From assembly GCF_000143105.1 (NCBI RefSeq), contig NW_014040772.1, forward strand, positions 186,001-250,000: a stretch of DNA of 64,000 nt. The letters run 5' to 3'. This document shows, one piece after another, positions 32,750 to 42,110 of this stretch (positions are counted from its first letter, which is position 1; each line of letters opens with the position of its first letter). A model generated the notes under the pieces. That model searched no databases. It was given only the letters and a program-made list of their open reading frames with translations, and was not told the origin of the DNA. Position numbers and translations under genes: made by a program. This DNA comes from Grosmannia clavigera kw1407 (Eukaryota > Ascomycota > Sordariomycetes > Ophiostomatales > Ophiostomataceae).

Positions 32750-35167
32750 TCACATATCCAGTCCCGTCATCTCGTCCTTTCCGTCTTCGGGGCCCAGCTC
32801 CTTGACCAGCTCCTCGGTCACAAACTCCTCGTATTCTTCCAGGCTCTTCTGCATGTGCATCTTGAATTTGATCACATCATTGAGCATCCGCATGATCTCG
32901 GTGTGCAGCTCCTCGCGCAGAGCACTGGCTCGTAGGGTGAGCTGCTCGTATCTGGCTCCTTGTTAGTCCGGCTCCCATGCATCCGTGCATCCGCAATCTG
33001 TCCAATCACTCACTCAATGTTCGTGTTCATCTCGCGCTGCTCCATCAGCTGCACCGACTCGGTCAGGTTCGCGCGCATCTTGGCCAGCTCCTTTTCCATC
33101 TTCTCGATCTGTGCGTCCGAGGCCAGCCGCTGTGCCGTCGTGACCTCCTTGGTCTTCTCGTGCTCCTGCTCAGCTGCGCGCACGCGGTGCTCCAGCGCCT
33201 CCACCTCGTTGCGCTTGTCCTCCATGGCTTCCTTGATGTTGTCGAGCAGATCGTGGTCCTTCATCATTGTCTCGATCGCCGTGTTGCGCCGCTCGGCAAT
33301 GTCCTTGCGCAGGGCCTGGAAGCTGTTCTTAACCGTGCCTCGCAGGTCCAGGTTGAGGATGTGTGCCGGCTGGTAACCCGTCACCGGGTCGGCCAGCAGC
33401 CGCTCGCTCTCCATGCTGCTGCCACCAGCGTCACCCAGCGCCGCCGACAGCGACCCGGGCCCGGAGCCCGGCCCCATTTGCGATGCCGTGAAGCTGGGCC
33501 CGTCGTTCACCTTGACGTGCAGCTCGTAGTCTTTGCCCTTGGCGTTGGCTGCCGTGGCTGGGATCAGGCCAATCTGGTAGGCCAGCGTGTTGTATTTGTC
33601 CACCATGCGTTCCAGCTCGTCCAGTCGCTGGCTGGCATCCATCTCGCGGTCCGACACCCGCTTCTTCGCCTCTTCCAGCCGCTGTCCCGCCGCCTCGATG
33701 CCCTTCTGCAGCCGTTCACGCTCCGATGTCATGCGGTCGATATCCGCCATGCTGATGCCCTGGTCATCCACGGCCTGACGCAGGCTGCGCTGCTCGTTCT
33801 CGGCCTCCTTGACCTCCTCGTTTAGCTTGTCCAGCTCTTCTTGCAGCAGCGGGATGCGCTTCTCGTACTTTTCGCAGCGCTGCAGTGCGAGCTCGTTGTA
33901 CTCTTCAAACTTCACTTTGTCCTCCTCCATGATCTTGAAGTGGTCGTCTAGCACGGCCAAATCGGGCGTCGACTTTTCCAGCTCTTCGATGTCCTTGAGC
34001 AGCTTGGCATTCTCTGCTTCCAGAATGGCCAGCTCCTCCTCATTCTTCGCGTAGGCCTGGTCCAACGCCCTGGTCATCGATTCGATGTGTGGCGCCATCA
34101 TCTTGGCCAGCTGGTCCGCGTCGTCTGCTGCGTCCTCGTCGACATCCATGACCAGCCAGTCCTGGTATGCATGTGCCAAGAAGTCGAAGGTGATGTGATC
34201 GGCCACCACATCAACACCGACCTCTGCGCACGCATCGTCGTAGCGATTGACCGAGTATCGCTCCAGCATCACGGCCAGCTGCATCATCCAGTGCAGCATC
34301 CCGAGGAACGTTCCCCAGTTCTGGCCGCCAACGGCGGCAATCTGGCTCTTGGTGATGCCCTTCTCGTACGGGTAGCGGAGCTGTTTCATCAGGACGGGCA
34401 CCTCCTGATCAATGCTTTTATGGAATTTGTAATTGGGATCGATGCGTCGATATAGCCACTGAAACATGTAGACAAAGTCCTTTTGTGTGGGCGACTTGAG
34501 CACGTTCTGTGAGAGTGTATGGCTCATCTCGAGCTCAAAGTTGTGCTGCGTCATGTACTCTATCAGCTCCTGGCCAATCCGCGCCAAGTAGGAGCGGTCC
34601 CGGAGAGGTCGTGGATCGCGCACTGCTCCTGCTGGTGCTGGTGCTTGGGAGAAGAAGCTCTGGTGGCTGCCGCCCATCGCTGTGATGCCGCCCATCCCGC
34701 CACCCATCCCGCCACCCATCCCGCCGCCCATAATCGACTGCCGTCCGCCCTGGTAGACGCTGCTTCGCCGGTCGTTTGCAATCGATGCCCGTCCGGGCAC
34801 ACCTGGTGTGAACGGGCGGATGGACGAGCGCTTGGCCGATGTGAGGCCCAGGTCGACTAGATTGGCGCCGGTCGAAGAGCGCTGGAACAGCGGCTGGCTC
34901 GGCCTCGTGGGCGCAAGAGAGTGCCGTGATCCCGAGACTGATCGCGCATGGTTGGCCGAGAAGGGAGCGCCGCCCTGGCCGACGGAAGAGTTTGACCGCT
35001 TCATTGCGGACGGCGGCTGGGGGATGGCCGAGTTCAGGGTGAGGCCACCGAGGGTCTGCGTGCACGACGATCTGGTCAGCAAAAGGCACGAGAGGGGCGG
35101 AAGGAACCCTGCGTAGTCGCACCTCTCGAGTGCGCCTCACGCTCCAGTGGCCAGTATCCTGGGCCAT
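32750..35167 (-). CDS. NDC80: Kinetochore protein NDC80
   Basis: Three exons, 35167-35123, 35055-33014 and 32951-32750, give 762 residues. The first exon codes only MAQDTGHWSVRRTRE; the intron is excised in phase before TLGGLTLNSAIPQPPSAMKRS, the conserved fungal NDC80 start. Residues 1-150 are the basic, Ser-rich tail expected to be phosphorylated by Aurora B, here with an extra GGGM triplet. A calponin-homology domain follows (DRSYLARIGQELIEYMTQHNF ... KDFVYMFQWLYRRIDP ... GTFLGMLHWMMQLAVML), then long coiled coils to the end, broken by a loop near residue 525. It joins NUF2, SPC24 and SPC25 to bind microtubules at kinetochores. Length and layout fit the family. Confidence 0.95.
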
Positions 35168-35758
35168 TCTTACGTATTCTGCTCTATGCTATGTCGGCGT
35201 GACGATATTCCAGCGTTGCAGAGAGCGGTATGTGGTAGGGATATTGAGGCGCAGATCTGAGGCTGAAAGCACAAACAAAGAGGTCACCGCAATCGCGAAG
35301 AGACGTGGCAGAGTTGCGACAGACAGCCCCCTCCCAAAGTCCAAAAAAGAAAAATGGTTGCCCGGACGAGAATGTAAACATGGCGCATGGTGGGGCATAA
35401 TCAGCTGAGGGGTGGCTACAAACAGGGTCTAGCGCGTGCTCCTGTCACGTGCATGTTATTACACAGCATCGATCAGCATTTGCCGAGGGACGCTGCGTAC
35501 GACACGTGACTAGGCGACTGTGATCCTAAATACGGCGTACAATTCCTGGGGTTGGCCTCGGTCCATTACGACCACCTGAATTCATCACTTATCGCCTCTG
35601 TACCAGACACTCTTCCAAGCAAGCCATCTACCAGGAGTGATCGGCTCAGCTGTGCGTCTTTTTATCGTCCTGAAACAGCCACGCGCGCCTGCCATCCATT
35701 TTGTGAAGCTTTGGTCGATGCCAACAGCAGAATAAGGAGCGCGTACTATTTGGCAACG
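35168..35758. promoter_or_regulatory. Divergent promoter region of NDC80 and PEX14
   Basis: The two start codons point away from each other across 591 bp. No coding sequence is seen and no specific site is recognised. Confidence 0.5.
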
Positions 35759-37180
35759 ATGGCGATCCGCGAGGATCTCGTCGCTTCGGCGGTAAGTTTC
35801 CATCCAAGAGACGCCTGCCAGGGTTCTAGGGGCATAACCACTGCGTCGCGGTTGCTAACCGTTTCAATAGGCAAAATGTACGTTGACGTCCGACAACAAC
35901 AGCAACAGCTCCCTGCAACAATTGGCAACAAACTGACCGCATGTGAACAGTCCTCCAAGACCCGAACGTGGCTTCGTCTCCGCCCGACAGCCGCGTGGCC
36001 TTCCTCAAAGCGAAGAACTTGACACCCGAAGAGATTGGCGCAGCTCTCTCACGCGCCGGTCTCGACGGCGCCGCGCCTTCGTATGCGGTTGCACCGCAAC
36101 AACAGTCCGTGGCTCCTCAACACTCCCCCGTGGCACCGCCGCCATACTACGGCAGCCCGTACGGACAACAACCATATCCGCCCTATGGATGGCAGCCGCC
36201 ACCGCACGAGGCTCCGCGCCGCGACTGGCGCGACTGGTTTATCATGGCCACCGTCGTGAGCGGTGTAGGCTACGGCCTGTACTCCTTGACCAAGGTGGGT
36301 GTTTGGATTGGCGGTCAGGAAGACAAGGGTCCGTTGCTGGGACACGGCTGACGCGCGCGAATCACAGAGATACGTCTACCCGCTGGTGGCACCCCCAACG
36401 CCAGACCGGCTCGAGCAGGACAAGCAGGAGGTGAACGCGCAGTTTGAGCGGGCGTTTGCGCTGGTAGACCAGCTGGCCAAGGACACGGAGGCGCTCAAAG
36501 CGGCCGAGCAGGAGCGCACAAGCCGCATCGATGAAGGCCTTACGATGCTGGAGACGGCGCTGAGCGACCTCAAGGCAGCCGGCAAGCGGCGCGAGGATGA
36601 CGCCGAGCGGCTGCGCGACGATGTCCGCAACCTCAAGGACGCGCTGCCTAAAGCGCTCGAGGCTCAGCGCGACGTCACCGACAATCGGCTGCGCGACGTC
36701 AACACCGAGCTCAAGGGCCTCAAGACGCTTGTCGGCCAGCGCCTGGCCACAGCCGCGCCGACCCCGACGCCGGCACCATCGGCCGCCATCATCGGCGCCG
36801 GTCCCGGCTTCAGCACCGTCACCAGCACGTACACGGCCGGAGCCAAGCCCGACACTGATGCCGCCATGTCCACGCCTACACCTGTTTCCGTTCCCGCACC
36901 CGCATCCGGCTTCATGGGCAACTACATGGCCTCTGACCTTACCACGCCGGCCAGCAGTGGTCTTCCCGTCCCGACATCCCCCACAACGACGCCACCGCAG
37001 TCGAAATCCCCGCTCAGTGGCGCTGCCGGCAGGGCCTCCATCCCCGAGTGGCAGCGTGCCATGATGAAGAAGTCGACAACCGGCACGAACGGCAATTCTG
37101 CTGCCACCACCAACGGCACCACCAATGGCACGGCCGCCGGTACCGCCAGCAGCGTGCACTCGGCCAGCAGCAGCTCGTAG
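35759..37180 (+). CDS. PEX14: Peroxisomal membrane protein PEX14
   Basis: Four exons give 398 residues: 35759-35791, a 7-nt micro-exon 35871-35877, 35951-36294 and 36368-37180. Together they read MAIREDLVASAAKFLQDPNV then ASSPPDSRVAFLKAKNLTPEEI, the conserved N-terminal helix bundle that binds PEX5 and PEX19. A Pro/Tyr-rich linker (PPPYYGSPYGQQPYPPYG) comes next, then a membrane segment (WFIMATVVSGVGYGLYSL) and a coiled coil from about 140 to 240. The rest is low-complexity Thr, Ser and Asn. PEX14 docks cargo-loaded PEX5 at the peroxisomal membrane. Skipping the micro-exon would break the frame inside the receptor-binding domain. Confidence 0.93.
35871..35877 (+). other. 7-nt micro-exon of PEX14
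   Basis: GCAAAAT lies between an acceptor (TTTCAATAG) and a donor (GTACGT). Only its inclusion gives the conserved VASAAKFLQDPNV reading: Ala, Lys and the first base of Phe come from it. Confidence 0.8.
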
Positions 37181-38195
37181 ACTGTCGGGGTACAGCCACT
37201 GCATGAGTTGCTTACGAGTGGATAATGGAAAACAGAACGGAAAATCTGTGTAATTTTACGATATGGGCGACTTGCTTTTTTTTCACACGCATCTTCACTT
37301 TCATCATTATCAGGCTTTTCCACAGCCTTCCACTTGATTATGTAATTCAATTTATGCAGGCTCTCCGGCGCATAGCATCCCTTCAGATAACCAGTTCTCT
37401 TTTTACTTTCAAAAATCGGCGTAGCAGTCCATCGTGTACCAGAGGCAAGATAAGGGGGATGCCTAAACTCGGGCCGCATGTATGAATTGCTGCTTGGACA
37501 ATCCGGGGTATCCCAAGAGTTTACGACAGGCTGCCATTCAAGGACAAAACATCAGACTGGTGTATCATTTCAGAGTATGTTCAACTGCGTTCGTCAACGA
37601 ATTTGTCTAGAGGTAGTTATACCATCCCATTCACTACCCTGAGCACCAGATTCACCTCATGCCTCTTACCGGGCAGAGATGGCTTGCAACAGTTTTGTGT
37701 CTTTTGGGTTTGTAGTTTGTGAGTTTGGAAGCCATGGCCTTTGAATGGCTTGGTCGTAAGTCAACTTTGGCTTCGTTTGATTTCCCACTATGATGTTCCT
37801 CAGTTAGTCAGCAAGACTCACACGCAACTTCATATCCGATTTCGCTGTTGCCTTTTGTACTCATGTCTGGACAGTCATCTGACGGTCGCTCTTTCCTTAA
37901 AAGGCACATCTGTAGCCAGATGCAAATATCCTGAAATTAGCGTTACCATTGTCTGCCTCCCTTTTCCCCATGCCAAGATGCTTCCACGCAGTCTAGACTC
38001 ACCCAAAGCTGCCCAACTGCACACGCCACTTATTGAGGCTTTGAAAGCGACCATTCGCATGAGAGAGGCGCTGCGTATTTAAAGTTCAAAGTCAACCCGA
38101 CCAATACGACGATAAAAGTGCAAGTCGGAGGCAGATAGCAGAATCAACCGTTTTTTAAAACAGTCTACCACACCAGTCACCTATCTAAAGACATC
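37181..38195. other. Intergenic region, 1.0 kb
   Basis: Holds the 3' side of PEX14 and the promoter of the DHCR24-like gene. No gene is seen; a 113-codon open frame at 37741-38082 is not supported by any feature. Confidence 0.45.
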
Positions 38196-40016
38196 ATGAG
38201 CAGCTCTTTCGACCTCGCATCAGCAGACTGTGAGCTGGACCAGCGTACCATCAGACTCGTCAGGAACTCCATCGATCTACCCGCAACACGGTCAAGCACA
38301 TCGACATGGGCTTACGATGACGACGACGACGAGACAAACGCCGCCATTCTACTGCATCACGAGATGGTCGCATATGTTTCCGCTAGTGCCAAGGAGCTCT
38401 TCGATCGAGGTCTGCCTTACCGAGTCTTCCACGGCTCCACCAACACCACACGGCCTCGCGATGCCACCCAGGGGCCTCCACTAGCCGTGCTCAACATCTC
38501 CGGTCTCGACCGCATCCTGAGAATTGATACCACCCGTCGCTGTGCCCTCGTCGAGCCCAATGTTCCTATGGACCGGCTCGTGGCCGCCATCCAGCGTGCC
38601 AGCGGCGGCACGCTGGTGCCGCCGGTTGTCATGGAATTTCCCGGAATCACCGCCGGTGGCGGATTTGCTGGCACTGGAGGAGAAAGCTCGTCTTTCCGAC
38701 ATGGCTTCTTTGACGAGACCGTTTCTCGCGTAGAAATGGTACTGGCCGACGGTGCTGTCGTGGTAGCCGCAGATGGCGGGGATGCGGTCGATGGGACCTC
38801 GCCATCTACCATGCACCACGATCTGTTCCATGCTGCGGCTGGCGCCGTGGGAAGCCTTGGCACCGTGACCCTATTAGAGATTCGGCTCGTTCAGGCCCGA
38901 AAATGGGTGCGCACCACATATATACGAACATCAAGTGTGGCAGAGGCCGTGGCTACTGTGCGCAAAGCCGTGCAGAGGGGCCTTTCGGCGGACGATAGCG
39001 ACCCTCCCGACTTCGTCGACGGAATCTTGTACAGTCCAACCCACGGTGCTATCATGAGGGGCGTGCTCACAGACGACAAGCCGGCCAACGTGCAGCCGCA
39101 GACGTTCAGCGATCCCTGGGACCCGTGGTTCTACTTACATGCATACAAAAAAACGGCCTCGAGAGGAACAGATCAAGCGCAGAACACTGCCACAGCCGTC
39201 GACTACATCCCCTTGGCCGAATACCTCTTCCGCTATGACCGTGGCGGCTTCTGGGTCGGCCGAATGTCGTTCCTCTACTTCTTCATGGTTCCCTTCAACC
39301 GCCTGACACGCTGGCTGTTCGACGATATCCTGCACACTCGCATGATGTACCGCGCCATGCACGCGGGCAGCGGTGCCCATGCATTTGTCTTGCAGGATAT
39401 GGCCGTGCCCTTTGACCGAGCTGCCGACCTGGTTGGCTTTACTGCCGCCACCTTTGGCATCTGGCCGCTGTGGCTATGTCCGCTGCGGCGGCGACCTGGT
39501 CCGACCTTTCACCCGGCCATGATGGTGAGCTCTGCAGATGAACGAGAAGCAGAATACGGAGCGGGGACCCATGCCAATCTCCCAAAGTCTACCGATATTG
39601 CAGACACCCACATGCTTAACATCGGCCTCTGGGGTCCTGGCCCGCTGGCACGCAGCTTGTTTCGCGCTCGCAACAGGGCTCTGGAAGACAAGTTGACAGC
39701 CCTTGGTGGCCGCAAGTGGCTATATGCCAGCACGTACTTTGCTGAGGATGATTTTTGGAATCTCTACGGTGGCCGCGCTTGGTACGACGTGCTGCGCACT
39801 CGCTACCGTGCCGCCGAGGCCCTGCCCTCCGTCTTCGACAAGGTGCGCGCCAAGGATGATGACGGCTGTGATTTCTCGTCCATTCCGTGGCGCGAGAAGC
39901 TTAAGTTCATCTGGCCGCTTGGCGGTATTCTAGGAATCTGGCACAGCTTGCGGACTAAGGACTACCTGCTTCACAGGTACGCTGAGTGGCGGTATAAGGC
40001 TGGGGATGGCGAGTAG
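38196..40016 (+). CDS. FAD-linked oxidoreductase, delta(24)-sterol reductase (DHCR24) family
   Basis: An intronless gene of 606 residues. The N-terminal half is a PCMH-type FAD-binding domain: ALVEPNVPMDRLV, then FPGITAGGGFAGTGGESSSFRHGFF, MVLADGAVVVA and AGAVGSLGTVTLLEIRL. The C-terminal half carries features I associate with DHCR24/DIMINUTO proteins: YIPLAEYLFRYDRGGFW, FVLQDMAVPFDRAADLV, WPLWLCPLR and YASTYFAEDDFWNLYG. DHCR24 reduces the C24 double bond of sterols in animals and plants. Most fungi make ergosterol, so the substrate here may be a different sterol or another isoprenoid. No strong N-terminal membrane anchor is visible, unlike human DHCR24, but hydrophobic stretches near 345-370 could contact a membrane. 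Confidence 0.82.
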   Translation: MSSSFDLASADCELDQRTIRLVRNSIDLPATRSSTSTWAYDDDDDETNAAILLHHEMVAYVSASAKELFDRGLPYRVFHGSTNTTRPRDATQGPPLAVLNISGLDRILRIDTTRRCALVEPNVPMDRLVAAIQRASGGTLVPPVVMEFPGITAGGGFAGTGGESSSFRHGFFDETVSRVEMVLADGAVVVAADGGDAVDGTSPSTMHHDLFHAAAGAVGSLGTVTLLEIRLVQARKWVRTTYIRTSSVAEAVATVRKAVQRGLSADDSDPPDFVDGILYSPTHGAIMRGVLTDDKPANVQPQTFSDPWDPWFYLHAYKKTASRGTDQAQNTATAVDYIPLAEYLFRYDRGGFWVGRMSFLYFFMVPFNRLTRWLFDDILHTRMMYRAMHAGSGAHAFVLQDMAVPFDRAADLVGFTAATFGIWPLWLCPLRRRPGPTFHPAMMVSSADEREAEYGAGTHANLPKSTDIADTHMLNIGLWGPGPLARSLFRARNRALEDKLTALGGRKWLYASTYFAEDDFWNLYGGRAWYDVLRTRYRAAEALPSVFDKVRAKDDDGCDFSSIPWREKLKFIWPLGGILGIWHSLRTKDYLLHRYAEWRYKAGDGE

Positions 40017-40934
40017 GAGGTTGTTGAGAGGAACTATATGGCCAGCCGAATACTGTCTTTGATGGAAAAAGTATACCGCTACATTGTGTAGTGTGCTTGT
40101 TCTACAGAAGTAGGGAATTATGATTTTGACATATAGCCAGATACATAGTATGTAAGATACTCCGGACAAACTTCCATGTTTACAAAAGGAGCAAATGGGA
40201 CGAAATATGGGAGCAGCCTTTATGAGATAGCTCAATAATTGACTCCTTCACCCTATTAGTTAAAGTCCTCTGGGGGCTTCGCTTTTGCTTTTTTTGAGAA
40301 TTTGCATGATCTGTCCCCTGCCCTCATCAATTGCAATGGCTTTTCTAAGTGTCGACAATAGCTTTCCTTTCCGGCCCAGCGCACATCGAGGGTCGATGTT
40401 CTTCAACAACCTGTTCGGCCTCGCACAGCTTCCGTGGTGCAGTTGTAAAGAGGGTCGTGTCAGTGGCCATAATGTAGCGTGTTCGAGCCGTGCTGTAGAC
40501 AGCTTTTTTGTGGCCAAATAAAGTCCTTCGCATGCATTCGTCCGAATCCGGCGAATAGAACTCCTGTTACAGCTTGGTCTCAGGCGTTGCTGCGCTTACC
40601 TGCTCTCCACGTGGGATTTGTACATAGAGCCACCTTCTATTGGTGACTGAAGCCCACAATACTGGAGGTCACATTCAGGAATATTACTTTATCGTTTTTT
40701 TTTCTGTCTACTCCGTACAGAAGCTGTTCTTAAGGTGTTTGTCTCAATTTGGCGATGCACCCATTCTTTCCCAAAACCCAACGCTAAAAATAAACCCATA
40801 AAATCAAGGCAAAATATGACGACCCGCTCGCATATCAGTCAGTCTGTGCGGGGCCTCTTTTCAGGTACAGTAAAGCAGTCCTTGAAGATGGAGTGACTGA
40901 AAGCTTGATGCGTGGGTCACAATAATCAATCGAT
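40017..40934. other. Intergenic region between convergent genes
   Basis: No gene is seen. One TACTCCGTAC motif lies at 40709-40718 after a T-run. Confidence 0.45.
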
Positions 40935-42110
40935 CTAAGCACCAACAGACGCAATATTCTGGTGTTGCTGCTGCTGCTCGGGACTCGGCGTCAAGCGCTG
41001 CCGGTACACCGGCATCACGCTGAGGCCCGGCTGTGGTGCTGTTTCCACGGTCACGGGGATGCGGTCGCCCATGCGGTCGGGTACGAGGTCGAGCTCGTCG
41101 TTGGAGGCAGGATCAAGACCGGGGACAGAGTAGGTCTTGGGCGATGCATCCGGTGTGACAGGGACGTCGACAGTAACGACAAGCGGCCTGACTGGCGATG
41201 GGATGACCAAGGGGGTAGGTACTGAAGCTGAAGCCGGAGTACGAGCAGAGGTGGAAGCAGAAGGGATCGTGCCGGTTGGGTGACGAAGACGTGTGGGCAG
41301 GACCTGGTGGAAGCCCTGACCGCGGGCGACCTGCTCGATGCTCTTGAAGTACTTGACTGTCTTGACGCGCAGCTCGAGAGTGGCGTCCTCGTCGCACACG
41401 ACCATGGGGTGAGGGTGCAGCTGCAGGCTGGAGAGCGTCCACATATGGTTCACGCCCTCTTCGATGCACTTCTGCAGCGCCAGGGCCTTGCGTGGGCCCA
41501 GAACGACGGCAACGACCTCGCGGGCGTCCAGAACGGTCTGCACGCCGACGGTCAGCGCACAGCGCGGGACGGCGTCGATGTTGCCGCCGAAGAAGCGGCT
41601 GTTGACCCGGATGGTGTCGTAGGCCAGCGTCTTGACCCGCGTGCGGCTGGCGAGCGAGCTGCCCGGCTCGTTGAAGGCGATGTGGCCGTCCTCACCGATG
41701 CCGGCGAGAAAGAGGTCGATGCCGCCGGCGGCACGGATCCTCTCCTCGTACTGCTGGCACTCGAACTCCAGATCGGGGGCATTGCCGTCGAGCAGGTGCA
41801 CGTTCTCCGGCCGGACATCCACGTGGCTGAAGAAGTTTGTCCACATAAACGTGTGGTAGCTCTCCGGGTGGTCACGCGGGAGACCGACGTACTCGTCCAT
41901 GTTGAAGGTAACGACATTGGCAAAGGAGACACGACCGGCCCGGAAGGCGTCTACGAGGCGACGGTAGACGCCAAGCGGGGAGCTGCCCGTAGGCAATCCT
42001 AGCACAAACGGCCGCTCGGCCGTGGGCCGGAAGGTGCTGATGCGGTCGGTAATGTAGTCGGCGATGAAGGAGCACGCAGCATCCTCGTCGTCACGAACGA
42101 TGAGACGCAT
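40935..42110 (-). CDS. NAG1: Glucosamine-6-phosphate deaminase
   Basis: An intronless gene of 391 residues. It converts glucosamine-6-phosphate to fructose-6-phosphate and ammonia, the last step of GlcNAc use. LGLPTGSSPLGVYRRL is the phosphate-binding loop. Asp72 (NMDEYVGLP), Asp141, His143 (GEDGHIAFNEPG) and Glu148 fall on the same numbers as the catalytic residues of E. coli NagB. The core ends near residue 270; a Pro/Ser/Thr-rich tail of about 120 residues follows, absent from bacterial and yeast forms and probably disordered. It is the left-most gene of the GlcNAc cluster. Confidence 0.95.
   Translation of the reverse strand: MRLIVRDDEDAACSFIADYITDRISTFRPTAERPFVLGLPTGSSPLGVYRRLVDAFRAGRVSFANVVTFNMDEYVGLPRDHPESYHTFMWTNFFSHVDVRPENVHLLDGNAPDLEFECQQYEERIRAAGGIDLFLAGIGEDGHIAFNEPGSSLASRTRVKTLAYDTIRVNSRFFGGNIDAVPRCALTVGVQTVLDAREVVAVVLGPRKALALQKCIEEGVNHMWTLSSLQLHPHPMVVCDEDATLELRVKTVKYFKSIEQVARGQGFHQVLPTRLRHPTGTIPSASTSARTPASASVPTPLVIPSPVRPLVVTVDVPVTPDASPKTYSVPGLDPASNDELDLVPDRMGDRIPVTVETAPQPGLSVMPVYRQRLTPSPEQQQQHQNIASVGA

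Noticed and set aside
33010..33825. 282-codon plus-strand open frame opposite NDC80
   Set aside because: Leu/His-rich antisense shadow of the NDC80 coiled coil.
40470..40505. tRNA-like GTTCGAGCC T-loop
   Set aside because: No acceptor stem, D-arm or anticodon arm could be paired around it.
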